Part shown: positions 42,401-50,533 of the stretch, in pieces
Layout: each line of letters begins with the position of its first letter
Position numbering within the stretch: the stretch's first letter is position 1
NCBI GenBank assembly: GCA_003162425.1
Contig: PMOK01000169.1
Span: forward strand, 73,902 to 126,471
Origin: Bryobacterales bacterium
Lineage (GTDB): Bacteria; Acidobacteriota; Terriglobia; Bryobacterales; Bryobacteraceae
Direction of reading: 5' to 3'
Length of the DNA: 52,570 nucleotides
The notes under the pieces: generated by a model
The model's database searches: none
What the model was told of the DNA's origin: nothing
Seen by the model: the letters and a program-made list of their open reading frames with translations, nothing else
Translations under genes and position numbers: made by a program

Positions 42401-42989
42401 ATTTTTCGAAGCCGAGCGCGCAGGCAATGCCATTCACCTGTTTTCACCTGGCGGCGAGAGCCCGATCCACACGTTTCAGTTCGGACGGCAGCCGCGTCCT
42501 GACGGACTGTGCCTCAGCGACTATATTCTCGACGCCGATGAGGGCCGCCGCGATCACCTGGCGCTGTTCGTCGTCACGGCGGGTTCTCAGGTACGCGAGC
42601 GGTCCGAGCAGGCGAAGCAGGCGGGTGAATTCTTCAAAGCGCACGCGCTTCAGGCGCTCGCCATCGAAACCGCCGAAGGCTGCTCTGAGTGGTTGCATCG
42701 CCGGCTGCGCGAGGACTGGGGTTTCCCCGATCCTCCCACAATGACCATGCATGAGCGTTTCACCTCCCGCTATCGCGGCAAGCGCTACAGCTTCGGATAT
42801 CCGGCGTGCCCGAACCTGGATGATCAGCAAGACATCTGGAAGCTGATCAACCCGGACGAAATCGGCGTGCATCTGACCGAAGGCATGATGATGGACCCGG
42901 AAGCCAGCGTAAGCGCCCTGGTGTTCCATCACCCGGACTGTGCGTACTTCACCGCCAGCGAGGTCAACGAGCCGGCGCTAGTTTCTTAG
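39423..42989 (+). CDS. metH: Cobalamin-dependent methionine synthase
   Basis: Transfers a methyl group from methyltetrahydrofolate via methylcobalamin to homocysteine. The 1188-residue protein has every module: homocysteine domain (about 1-330) with zinc cysteines in NCATGPD and VGGCCGTTPAH; pterin domain (about 345-600; RPLIVGERTNVIGSRLF); cap and B12 domain (about 660-890) with the cobalt-ligand motif DVHDIGKN; and the SAM-dependent reactivation domain (about 920-1188; RYSFGYPACPNLDDQQ). A Pro-rich linker (APSPQPLAPSP, about 896-906) before the activation domain is encoded by a heptanucleotide repeat. No cobalamin riboswitch was recognised upstream. Confidence 0.97.
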   Translation: MPDRVQTLIDSLADRILVLDGAMGTMIHQVPLSIEADYLGRENCPEILNVTRPDVISDIHRAYLEAGADIVETNSFGGTSIALADNKLEDRAYELNFAAAKIARQAADQFSTPAKPRFVAGSMGPTNKDLNITATVTFPKLHDAYYEQAKGLVEGGSDFLLIETCFDTGSLKAALLAVQKLRRDLGVPIPVVASVTIERNGTMLGGQPIDALYASIANNELLAVGMNCATGPDLMTDHIRSLHEMSRFRVSCYPNAGLPNADGKFGETPDSLAAQLEKFIDHGWLNLVGGCCGTTPAHIKAIAEMASGKRPRAIQAPSHRAYYSNKELVEAEDSNRPLIVGERTNVIGSRLFKNMIAEEKWEEATEIARWQIKNGAHIVDVCLQSSDREEMKDIPPFYEKLIRKIKAPIMIDTTDPKGIELALTYCQGKSIINSINLEDGEEKFELICPLAKAYGAAVICGTIDEDKLQAQAFTRERKLAVAERSVRLLSEKYGIPPEDIIIDPLVFPCATGDENYIGGAVETIEAIRLIKEKIPFVKTILGVSNISFGLPASAREVVNSVFLYYSTKAGLDLAIVNAEKLERFASIPVEERRLAESLLFSTPPAEVPADHPNADDLKTAPEDWRQQSREQKMAVNQFHIAAIAEYFRRAGKKEKKKAADLPLDERLANYIIEGTKDGLVRDLDLKRAAGAAPLDIINGPLMAGMSEVGRLFNNNELIVAEVLQSAEAMKTGVGHLEQFMEKSETSARGKIILATVKGDVHDIGKNLVEIILSNNGYTVINLGIKVPPEDLIKAFREHHPDAIGLSGLLVKSAHQMVITGGDLKDNGVSVPLLVGGAALSEKFTKTKIGPSYSAPTFYAKDAMTGLRLLNEIMDPATREQVLASHIFGEGEPTPAPSPQPLAPSPEARSTKVRSDIPTPAAPYLDRRVRDVPNLAEVWSYINPFMLYGRHLGFKGNFEKLLAERDQKALKLFHDVEEVKAEAARFMKAKAVWQFFEAERAGNAIHLFSPGGESPIHTFQFGRQPRPDGLCLSDYILDADEGRRDHLALFVVTAGSQVRERSEQAKQAGEFFKAHALQALAIETAEGCSEWLHRRLREDWGFPDPPTMTMHERFTSRYRGKRYSFGYPACPNLDDQQDIWKLINPDEIGVHLTEGMMMDPEASVSALVFHHPDCAYFTASEVNEPALVS
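42111..42138. repeat. Four-unit AGCCCCN heptamer repeat inside metH
   Basis: AGCCCCC, AGCCCCT, AGCCCCC, AGCCCCG in tandem, coding for the Pro/Ser/Ala linker between the B12 and activation domains. The unit length of 7 means gain or loss of one unit would shift the frame. Confidence 0.85.
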
Positions 42990-43054
42990 CCGCTGATGAA
43001 CGCAGATAAACGCCGATAAGAAAAACTGTTTTATCCGCGTTTATCCGCGGCTAA
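42986..43054. repeat. Inverted repeat of GATnAACGCn decamers (TTAGCCGC family), copy 2
   Basis: Left arm from 42986 and right arm ending at 43054 are near-inverse (TTAGCCGC... and ...GCGGCTAA). The metH TAG (42987-42989) is in the left arm and the TAG of the convergent permease (43053-43051) is in the right arm. Same family as 25932-25999. Confidence 0.85.
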
Positions 43055-45627
43055 TCTTGCCGCAGCGCCCGCACCGGATCAATTCCCGCGGCCCGGCGCG
43101 CCGGTATCCAACAAGCCAAAACTGCTACTCCGAGCAAGATGGCTGGCGCCGTGGCGAATGTAACTGGATCGGTGGGCGTCACACCAAAGAGCAAGGTGGA
43201 AAGCAGGTGCGTGAGTGCTAATGCGCCGAGGATTCCAGCTAGGACACCGACGCCGGCCAGCAACATGCCTTGCCGCAAAACCAGGCCCAGCACATTTCCA
43301 TAACGAGCTCCCAACGCCATTCGCACACCGATTTCGTTAGTGCGCTGTACTACGAAAAAGTGCATCAAGCCGTAGATGCCGATCGCTGACAATAGCAAAG
43401 CAACCAGCGAAAACAGCCCAATCAATGATGTTTGAAAGCGCCGCTCCGCCGTTTGTTGGCCAAGCTGCTGCTCCACGGTAGTCACTCGGAACTTTGCGAC
43501 GCTCTTGTCCAGCGATTGGATCTCGCTCTCAACCGTCGCCGCGATTGCACCGGGATCTACCGACGTACGAACAATGACCTCCAGCATATCCTCGGATTGC
43601 TGCGCATCCGGACGAAAGACCTGCGGTACCACCTGCCTTTCGAGACCCTGCCGGTGCATGTCGCCGGTGACGCCCACCACCGTCGTCCAGGGGCTGGATT
43701 CCCCTCCGGGGAAACGGAATCGCTTGCCGATTGCATCTTCGCCCGGCCAGTAAGTCTTGGCCATCGTCTCGTTGATGATCGCAACGGCAGGTGCGTTGGG
43801 TCCGTCTTGATCCGAAAAGAAACGGCCTTTCTCGAGCGGGATGCCGGCGGTTTCAAAAAATGGACCGGCAATCAGGTCGTCGCACGGACCAGGTTGCTGC
43901 GGGGCGCGTCCTTCAATCTGGACCCTGTCTTCTGGATCGGACCACAGAAAACCGGAAATCGCGGCGGCGGATAACACACCAGGAATGGTCCGGACGCGCT
44001 CGATGGCATCGCGGAAATATGCAACCTCCTGCGCCGCGGTTCTTCCCACGTGGAGATCGATACGCATGCTGAGCAGCTTTTCCGGATTGAATCCGGGATC
44101 CACCGTCTGCAGCAGCAAGAAGCTGCGCAGCATGAGGCCAGCGCCGGCCAACAGCACCAGCGCGATCGAGAATTCGCCGATCACCAGCATATTCCGCACG
44201 CCGCGATTCGCCACCGTAGTCCATTGCCTGCTTCGCGCTAGCGCCGTGCCGTTGCGCATGGCCGGCCACAGGCCAGACACGATCGCGGAAAACAGCGACA
44301 CAGCCAGCGTGAATAACAGTACTTGTGGATCTATCCGGGCCTCGGCCAAGCGTGGAATGCCGGGCGGTGCAAACGCGATTAGAGCTTTCAATGCGGCAGC
44401 GGCCAGCGCCAATCCCAAAGCTCCACCTGCTGCGGAAAGCACCAGGCTCTCGGTTAGAAGTTGCGCCGCGAGTCGCCCACGACCAGCGCCCAACGCCCTT
44501 CGGACGGAGAACTCGCGCTCGCGGGCCGATCCGCGCGCCAGCAACAGATTTGCGACGTTGATGCAGGCAATCAAAAGCATCAGGAATACGGAGCCGAACA
44601 GAACGGCCAGCGATAGCTGTACACGGCCGGTGGTCTGCGTGGGAAGCGGAACTACGCTGATCTCCGGTCGAGTCCTGTTTTCGGAATACTCAGCCTCAAG
44701 TTGGTGAGCGATACCGCTCATTTCGGACTGAACCTCTTTCCACTTAACGCCCACGCGGATACGGCCCAGAACGTACCAATTCGAAGCCGAGCGCTGGTTG
44801 GTGCGATCGCGCGCGGCCCAATACGGATGTGTGGTGATCGGCTCCCACACCTCGGTGTCCGGGAACGGAAAGTGAAACGATGCAGGCATCACGCCGATGA
44901 TGCGTGACTTGCGCCCGTCCTTCACGATGTCGGAACCGAGCACGTTGGGCGAGCCTCCAAAACGGCGCTGCCATAGCCCGTAGCTCAGAACAGCAACGGC
45001 TTCGCGGCGCCGTTCCTCATCTGCCGTGAAAATGCGTCCGACTATCGGCTCAACGCCGAGCAGCGGAAAGAAATTCGCGGGAACGCGCGCTGACCGCATC
45101 CGCTCGGGAGGTCCGTCATTATTGCCCAGGAGAAAAGTCTGTCCGATGAAAACCGTCATGTCTTCAAAAGTGTGGCTGCGGCTTTTCCAATCGGCGAGGT
45201 TGAGCAGCGAGACGTGGCCCTCCCTTAGGCCATGCGCGGAATCTTCCGACCACAGCATCGCCAGGCGCTCCGGCGCGAAGTAAGGAAGCGGCCGGAGCAA
45301 CACGGCGTTAATCACGCTGAAGATGGCACTGTTCGCTCCGATGCCCAGCGCCAGCGTCAGTACAACGACGGCACTGAAGCCGGGCCGGCGCCAGAACAAG
45401 CGCATGGCGTGACGAAAATCGCGCGAGAGCTGATCCCATATCCAAAACCGGCTGCGTCGATAGACCTCTTCCTGTATCGAAGTTGCATTTCCGAAAGCTC
45501 GCCGAGCCGTGGTCCCGGCATTCGCGGGTGCAACGCCCATTTCCTGAAGCTGGTCGGCTTCGTGCGCCAAATGCGATTGGACCTCTTCAGCGAAATCGCT
45601 CCACGGACGTTTCTTGCGCCAGAACAT
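43051..45627 (-). CDS. ADOP-type MacB-like ABC transporter permease
   Basis: An 858-residue permease of the 'acidobacterial duplicated orphan permease' kind. The N-terminal cytoplasmic segment (about 1-65, FAEEVQSHLAHEADQLQEMG) is followed by two FtsX/MacB halves. Each half starts with a helix and a large periplasmic domain (FWRRPGFSAVVVLTLALGIGANSAIFSVINAVLLRPLPY is the hallmark of the first) and ends in three-helix FtsX bundles. The end is WIPARRAAGIDPVRALRQD. No ATPase gene is adjacent, hence 'orphan'. It begins three bases after the padR stop and is probably controlled by that repressor. Substrate unknown. Confidence 0.92.
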   Translation of the reverse strand: MFWRKKRPWSDFAEEVQSHLAHEADQLQEMGVAPANAGTTARRAFGNATSIQEEVYRRSRFWIWDQLSRDFRHAMRLFWRRPGFSAVVVLTLALGIGANSAIFSVINAVLLRPLPYFAPERLAMLWSEDSAHGLREGHVSLLNLADWKSRSHTFEDMTVFIGQTFLLGNNDGPPERMRSARVPANFFPLLGVEPIVGRIFTADEERRREAVAVLSYGLWQRRFGGSPNVLGSDIVKDGRKSRIIGVMPASFHFPFPDTEVWEPITTHPYWAARDRTNQRSASNWYVLGRIRVGVKWKEVQSEMSGIAHQLEAEYSENRTRPEISVVPLPTQTTGRVQLSLAVLFGSVFLMLLIACINVANLLLARGSAREREFSVRRALGAGRGRLAAQLLTESLVLSAAGGALGLALAAAALKALIAFAPPGIPRLAEARIDPQVLLFTLAVSLFSAIVSGLWPAMRNGTALARSRQWTTVANRGVRNMLVIGEFSIALVLLAGAGLMLRSFLLLQTVDPGFNPEKLLSMRIDLHVGRTAAQEVAYFRDAIERVRTIPGVLSAAAISGFLWSDPEDRVQIEGRAPQQPGPCDDLIAGPFFETAGIPLEKGRFFSDQDGPNAPAVAIINETMAKTYWPGEDAIGKRFRFPGGESSPWTTVVGVTGDMHRQGLERQVVPQVFRPDAQQSEDMLEVIVRTSVDPGAIAATVESEIQSLDKSVAKFRVTTVEQQLGQQTAERRFQTSLIGLFSLVALLLSAIGIYGLMHFFVVQRTNEIGVRMALGARYGNVLGLVLRQGMLLAGVGVLAGILGALALTHLLSTLLFGVTPTDPVTFATAPAILLGVAVLACWIPARRAAGIDPVRALRQD

Positions 45628-45630
45628 CTT

Positions 45631-45975
45631 CTATCCTTCCGCCTCACCCGGTGCGAGAATCCGGGCAATCGCGTTGGCGACGCGGCGCCATTGATCGGTC
45701 TTGTGAGTGAGTTGATTCCGGCCTTTCGCGGTCAAAGTGTAGAACCGCGCCCTGCGATTGTTTTCTGAAATCCCCCACTCCGCTTTCACCCAGCCCTTCG
45801 TTTCCAGACGTTGCAGCGCGAGGTAAAGCGACCCGTGATCCACCAGAAAAACATCCTCGGATTGTTGCTGGATGGAGCGGGCGATTCCCTGGCCGTGGCG
45901 CGATCCCAACACCAGCGTTCGCAAAATCAGCAGGTCCAAGGTCCCTTGCAGTAATTCAGTCCTTTGGGAAGGCAT
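45631..45975 (-). CDS. PadR-family transcriptional repressor
   Basis: A 114-residue PadR regulator ([79 protein letters not shown]). It precedes and almost touches the ADOP permease gene, the standard arrangement in acidobacteria, and probably represses this pair. The promoter (TTGACA-N17-TATACT) places the transcript start within about two bases of the ATG, so the mRNA is likely leaderless, and no ribosome-binding site is seen. Homologous to the orphaned PadR at 10104-10445. Confidence 0.92.
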   Translation of the reverse strand: MPSQRTELLQGTLDLLILRTLVLGSRHGQGIARSIQQQSEDVFLVDHGSLYLALQRLETKGWVKAEWGISENNRRARFYTLTAKGRNQLTHKTDQWRRVANAIARILAPGEAEG

Positions 45976-46012
45976 CCGACATGAGTATAACCGGTCTTGG
46001 GTCGGATGTCAA
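45973..46012 (-). promoter_or_regulatory. Strong promoter with 8-bp dyad arms upstream of padR-ADOP
   Basis: On the minus strand: TTGACA (46012-46007), 17-bp spacer, TATACT (45989-45984). Perfect 8-bp inverted arms CATCCGAC (45973-45980) and GTCGGATG (46001-46008), centres 28 bp apart, flank the -10 box; one arm contains the ATG of padR. This is the expected operator position. The arm sequence differs from the CTCCTT operator of the other PadR. Confidence 0.7.
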
Positions 46013-46034
46013 CATGAGCTATCCTAACGGTGAT

Positions 46035-46547
46035 ATGTCTCGATCTGCGCAAATCGAAGTTATCCCCGCGACCGCGGAGCAAATACCGATCATTGCCAAC
46101 CTGATCGAGCTGTACGCGCACGATTTCAGCGAGTTTCACCATTTGGAGTTGGGCGCGGATGGCAAGTTCGGCATCGCGCCGCTACCGCTCTATTGGAGCG
46201 ATCCGAACCGTCATCCGTTTCTGGTCAGAGTGGATGACAAGCTGGCAGGTTTCGTTTTGGTGACGAGGACGTCGAGTGTTTGGGATATGGCGGAATTCTT
46301 TGTCGTTCGTGGATACCGGCGGCGAGGAATTGGCACCGCGATAGCGCACGACGTGTGGCGGCGGTTTCCGGGCTCGTGGGAGGTTCGAGTTATGCAGGCG
46401 AATCATTCGGCGCTCCATTTTTGGGAGCGTGCCATTTCGGAATTTACAGGCCAGCCGATCCGGCCAATTCCCTTCGAAAAAGACGACACATCCTGGCAAT
46501 TATTTACATTCGATTCCACGCCCGGCGGGGTGGATGCGTCAAGCTAG
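46035..46547 (+). CDS. GNAT-family N-acetyltransferase
   Basis: A 170-residue acetyl-CoA-dependent acyltransferase. The fold is visible as IPIIANLIELYAHDFSEF, HPFLVRVDDKLAGFVLVTRTSSVWDMAEFFVVRGYRRRGIGTAIAHDVWRRF with the acetyl-CoA pyrophosphate loop RGYRRRGIGTA, then VRVMQANHSALHFWERAI. The acceptor is unknown. I use the third in-frame ATG because the earlier ones precede the domain and lie in the divergent padR promoter. The next gene starts 16 bases after its stop. Confidence 0.87.
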   Translation: MSRSAQIEVIPATAEQIPIIANLIELYAHDFSEFHHLELGADGKFGIAPLPLYWSDPNRHPFLVRVDDKLAGFVLVTRTSSVWDMAEFFVVRGYRRRGIGTAIAHDVWRRFPGSWEVRVMQANHSALHFWERAISEFTGQPIRPIPFEKDDTSWQLFTFDSTPGGVDASS

Positions 46548-46563
46548 GCAGGGAGGGTCAACC

Positions 46564-47583
46564 GTGCAGACTACTGCTGCTGCTTCGCTAACCATCGCTG
46601 CTTTTCTTGCCTCATCCGCGCTGGCTCAACAGACGGATCGATTGCTCCATTTCACCGCCACTAGTTCCACGCAAAACTTCCAGGAAATCGCGACCGTAAT
46701 CCAGGCTGTTACGGAGATTCCTAAGGCGAACGTTGACGCCACCGAGAAATCCCTGTCGCTTCAGGGAACAGCCGGCCAAGTTGCACTCGCCGAATGGTTG
46801 TTTACGAATCTGGACAAACCCACCAGCGTTCCCCAGAACGGCGCCAAGCACGAATATCGTGTGTCCGACAGCGCGGACGATGTCGTCCGCCTGTTTTATC
46901 TGACGAATCCGGATATCCCACAAGGCATGCAGGAGATTGCAACGGCTGTTCGCTCGCTCGTAAGCATTCCTCGAATGTTCCTCTACGAAGATCTCCGTGC
47001 CATCGCCGTACGCGGAACATCGGAACAGGCAGGGGCGGCACAGTTTCTTTTTGCTGAAATGGATAAACCCGCTGTTGTCCACACTCCCTCCCAAAAGCTC
47101 CAAAGTTCGGCCTCATCGGAATTCCAAATGAAGGAGCCTTCGGAAAGTTTGGTCAGGGTAATCTATCTGCCGAACACCAAAACGGTCCGGGATTTTCAGG
47201 AAGTCGTGACGCTGGTCCGCAGCACAACAGATTTGCGTTGGGCGTTCACTTACAATGCCGCACGAGCCGTCGGAGTCCGTGGGACAGACGATCAGATTGC
47301 CTTGGCCAAGTGGCTCTTCGAGAATCTGGACGCAGCGTCAACCTCCTCACACTCTGGCGTCAACGAGTATCGCTTTTCACCCACCACTGACGACTTCGTT
47401 CGAGTGTTTTACTTGGCGTCTGCCTCCGCGGCGGAACATTTGCAGGAAACTGCCGCCCAAGTCCGCCAGAAATTCCTCCTTCGAAGGGTGTTCACCTACA
47501 GCGTGCCTAGCGCCGTCGTGATACGTGACACGGCCCAGAAGATCGCGCTAGCGGGTCAGCTAATCCAGCAGCAGGATAAGTAA
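46564..47583 (+). CDS. Exported protein with four tandem secretin-N/KH-like repeats
   Basis: A 339-residue secreted protein with a signal peptide (VQTTAAASLTIAAFLASSALAQ) and four consecutive repeats of about 75 residues at roughly 30-90, 97-170, 180-250 and 258-333. Each reads V-R-x-FYL-x(8)-QE-x(3)-x-V-R-S-x(2)-IP-x(4)-Y/F-x(4)-A-x(2)-V-RGT-x(2)-Q-x-A-L-A-x-WLF-x-LD, for example VVRLFYLTNPDIPQGMQEIATA then AIAVRGTSEQ. This is the pattern of secretin N1-type ring-building domains, but no secretin pore follows. GTG at 46564 has an AGGGAGGG site and follows the GNAT gene closely. Confidence 0.75.
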   Translation: MQTTAAASLTIAAFLASSALAQQTDRLLHFTATSSTQNFQEIATVIQAVTEIPKANVDATEKSLSLQGTAGQVALAEWLFTNLDKPTSVPQNGAKHEYRVSDSADDVVRLFYLTNPDIPQGMQEIATAVRSLVSIPRMFLYEDLRAIAVRGTSEQAGAAQFLFAEMDKPAVVHTPSQKLQSSASSEFQMKEPSESLVRVIYLPNTKTVRDFQEVVTLVRSTTDLRWAFTYNAARAVGVRGTDDQIALAKWLFENLDAASTSSHSGVNEYRFSPTTDDFVRVFYLASASAAEHLQETAAQVRQKFLLRRVFTYSVPSAVVIRDTAQKIALAGQLIQQQDK

Positions 47584-47589
47584 ATTTCT

Positions 47590-47619
47590 TATCCGTGTCC
47601 ATCCGTGTTCATCCGTGGC
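47590..47619. repeat. 10-nt tandem repeat (CACGGAT family), copy 2, inverted
   Basis: Three decamers, ATCCGTGTCC ATCCGTGTTC ATCCGTGGC, the inverse of 15909-15938. On the minus strand it encodes the last residues and TGA stop (SHG-stop) of the following gene. Confidence 0.8.
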
Positions 47620-50533
47620 TTGTTGCTTTACCCAACAACATCCGCCGGACCGCCCCGAAAATCCGCTCCACCGCTGGACGCCGGTAGGCCCATCGCTCAT
47701 CCGGCTCGGGCGGATTCACGACCATGGTGGCATTGGCTTCGAACAGCAGCACGTCGCCGTCCGGGCTCAAACCGAAATCGATGCCCGCATAATCCAGGCC
47801 GAGCGCGCCTTGAATCTGTTCCAGCGCGGCCATCGCGCGCGGTCCCAGCACCGCGGGCATGTTTTCCAGAAACTCCGCATCCTCGGCACGATGCTCGGCG
47901 CGTTCCGCCATTTCAGCGGTGAAATAGTGAATCTTCCAGTGACTCGAAATCGCGACATGCAGGGGATAAAGAGCGCCGTCGATCATCATGACGCGGTATT
48001 TGCGGACCTTACCATCGGGTCCTCGCGAATCCAGATATTGAATGGCGGTTAATTCTGCGCCAGGCAGTCCAGCCACTGCTTCTTGAAGCGCACCGGCCCG
48101 GTCCACTCGAACAAAATGGCGTCCGGTGTGAAAGCCCGGCGTGCGCAGCAACAGCGGAAATCTCAGACCGTGGCGCATCAGAGTGGTTTCGGCATCGTGC
48201 GAGCTCAGCACCTCGCGCGTCAGTGTGACCGTTTCAGGCGCGATCACTCCCGCCAGGCGCGCCAGCCGTCGTGCGTTGTCGGATCGCCCGGTGGCGAGCA
48301 CCGCCGAGGGATCGTTCAACACGGGCGCGCCGCTGAGGGCCGCCACAGATTGCGCGGCCTTGAGCGCTTCAACATTCAAATCTGCATCGCCGATGGCGTT
48401 GAATATTAGTTGATGGCGCGGCAGCGGCTGCGAGAAATCGTAGAACTCGGGCACGACCACCGTAGTTTGGAACACGCGATCATCCAGAAAACTTCGCGTG
48501 GGGATGTTGCCGCCCACCGCTGAAATCAGCAGCAGCAGCGACACCGGAGGACCGTCGCCCCTATACGGCAAAGGCTGCAAGGCACGCTGCTCGAAACCTT
48601 TGCGGCGATGCCAGGCCGCGCGTTCCGCATCGCCCAGCTCGGCCAGCGCGTAGGACATACCCTGATGTGCTTCGGCGAAATCGGGCGCACATCGCAAGGC
48701 TGTTTCGTAGTGCTCGCGCGCCGCTTCGAACTCACCGTTTTGGTAGAGCACGTTCGCCAAGTTGACGTGGCTAGTGGCATCCTCCGGATGGCGCGACGCG
48801 GCCTCGCTATAAGCTGTTCGAGCCGCGGTTCGATAGCCGGTGGCATACAACAGCGTACCCAGATCGTTGAGCGCGGTGCGATCCGCCGGCGCGCGCGCCA
48901 ATATTTCCAGATAGGCGTTTCGAGCTTCCAGCGTTCGATCCAGCTCCGTGAGCAGCCGGGCGCGCTCCAGCCTTGGACCAACGGCTTCCGGCTCGGCCGC
49001 GATTTGCGCTTCCACCTGCCGTAACGCGGCTTCGCGAGCTATACGCGGGGCCCAATCGGTAGCGCCCACGTTCGCGAGCACGGCGCTCTTTGCCGCGCGA
49101 TCCCGCAATGAGTGACCCAGCTCCACCGTCCGTTCCACCAGCACATCCAAATCGGCCTGCTCGGTGCGATGATTCACGATGGCCGCCCGAATTGCGAGCT
49201 TGCCTCCGATCACCGTGGTGGATGGCGCCGCCACGCCCGATTCCTGCAGCTCCACCGCGATTCGCGCATTCACGCGATGCGCCTCTTCCGCGCGGTAACG
49301 AAAACACACGATGTTCAGTTCCACCGGCGCCGCTAGCTCCAGCTCGGGTGTCTGCGCGATGCGGTTTTCGAGGTACCGCGCCAGTTCGCAGGTGCGCGCG
49401 ATGGACGCTCCCAATGCTTCCGCGCCATAAACTTTCAAAGTGAACCACGTCTTGAGCGCACGAAAGCCGCGCGAAAGGTCGGGCCCGAAATCGCACGGCC
49501 ACGGGGATCCGGCGGCCAGCCCCTGTGCCTCGCGCCTCAAGTAAGGCTCCGATGTGGCGAACGTTTGCCGATGCAACACGCCGTCGCGTACCAATACAAA
49601 GCCGGCATCGTACGGCACCTGTCCCCATTTGTGAAAATCGAAGGCCAGCGAATCGGCGCGCTCAATCCCTTTGAGTCGCGGTGCGAGCTCTGGCGCAAGC
49701 ATAGCCAGCGCGCCGCATGCACCATCCACGTGAAACCATAATTTCTCGGCGCGCGCCAGAACAGCTAGCGCATCCAAATCGTCGATGGCGCCGGTGTCCA
49801 CTGTTCCCGCTGTTCCCACCAACAGGAACGGCGTAAAACCAGCCCGCCGATCCGCCTCAATGGCCGTGCGCAACGATGCCAGATTGATGCGGTAGCGCGA
49901 ATCCACGGCGATCCGGCGCAGCGCATCGCTTCCGATGCCCGCGATATCCAGCGCCCGCCCAATGCAACCATGCACCGCCGCGGATGCGTATGCAGTCAGT
50001 CGCTTACTCCCCACCTTAACGCCCGAGCAGCGCGTCTCAAAGCCCAGTTCCGTGTCGCGCGCCACCAGCACTCCGATGAGATTCGCCATGGAAGCGCCCG
50101 TCACGAACAGTCCGCTGGCGCTCTCCGGAAATCCGAATAGTTTCCGCATCCAGCCGGTCACCTGCCGTTCCACTTCGATCGGAATATGGTCGCGCCCTCC
50201 CAGATTGGCGTTCAGTCCGGCGGCGAGCATTTCCGCGACTACACCCACCGGCGTGCCTGCTCCATGAACCCATCCCATGAATCCGGGATGCACGTTGCCG
50301 GCGGCAAAAGGCAGGATGTAGCGCGTGAATTCTTCGTGAACTTCGGCCAGATCCGACGGCCCGCGAGGCAGCTCGCCACGGAAATGCTCGCGGACGTCTG
50401 GCGGGATCGGTTGCCAGACCGGACGATCCCGAATATTTTCGAGGTAGTCCAGAATGTCATCGAGCATCCGGTGCGCCTGGCGCCGGAACGCGGGCCAATC
50501 GGCGGGATCGAGCGTCATACCGGCATCGCTCAT
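47609..50533 (-). CDS. PLP-dependent group II decarboxylase - TPR - ATP-grasp fusion protein
   Basis: A 974-residue three-part cytoplasmic protein. Part 1 (about 1-490) is an aromatic-L-amino-acid/glutamate decarboxylase-like fold-type I PLP enzyme: FVTGASMANLIGVLVAR, LWFHVDGACGALA (Asp270) and FDFHKWGQVPYDAGF with the PLP lysine K302. Part 2 (about 510-645) holds three to four TPR repeats (TALNDLGTLLYATGYRTAARTAYSEAASRHPED). Part 3 (about 660-970) is ATP-grasp-like: FPLLLRTPGFHTGRHFVRV, KYRVMMIDGALYPLHVAIS, and YAGIDFGLSPDGDVLLFEANATMVV. It might make an amine and join it to a carboxylate. ATGA overlap couples it to the upstream esterase gene. The start is chosen at that overlap. Confidence 0.88.
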   Translation of the reverse strand: MSDAGMTLDPADWPAFRRQAHRMLDDILDYLENIRDRPVWQPIPPDVREHFRGELPRGPSDLAEVHEEFTRYILPFAAGNVHPGFMGWVHGAGTPVGVVAEMLAAGLNANLGGRDHIPIEVERQVTGWMRKLFGFPESASGLFVTGASMANLIGVLVARDTELGFETRCSGVKVGSKRLTAYASAAVHGCIGRALDIAGIGSDALRRIAVDSRYRINLASLRTAIEADRRAGFTPFLLVGTAGTVDTGAIDDLDALAVLARAEKLWFHVDGACGALAMLAPELAPRLKGIERADSLAFDFHKWGQVPYDAGFVLVRDGVLHRQTFATSEPYLRREAQGLAAGSPWPCDFGPDLSRGFRALKTWFTLKVYGAEALGASIARTCELARYLENRIAQTPELELAAPVELNIVCFRYRAEEAHRVNARIAVELQESGVAAPSTTVIGGKLAIRAAIVNHRTEQADLDVLVERTVELGHSLRDRAAKSAVLANVGATDWAPRIAREAALRQVEAQIAAEPEAVGPRLERARLLTELDRTLEARNAYLEILARAPADRTALNDLGTLLYATGYRTAARTAYSEAASRHPEDATSHVNLANVLYQNGEFEAAREHYETALRCAPDFAEAHQGMSYALAELGDAERAAWHRRKGFEQRALQPLPYRGDGPPVSLLLLISAVGGNIPTRSFLDDRVFQTTVVVPEFYDFSQPLPRHQLIFNAIGDADLNVEALKAAQSVAALSGAPVLNDPSAVLATGRSDNARRLARLAGVIAPETVTLTREVLSSHDAETTLMRHGLRFPLLLRTPGFHTGRHFVRVDRAGALQEAVAGLPGAELTAIQYLDSRGPDGKVRKYRVMMIDGALYPLHVAISSHWKIHYFTAEMAERAEHRAEDAEFLENMPAVLGPRAMAALEQIQGALGLDYAGIDFGLSPDGDVLLFEANATMVVNPPEPDERWAYRRPAVERIFGAVRRMLLGKATSHG

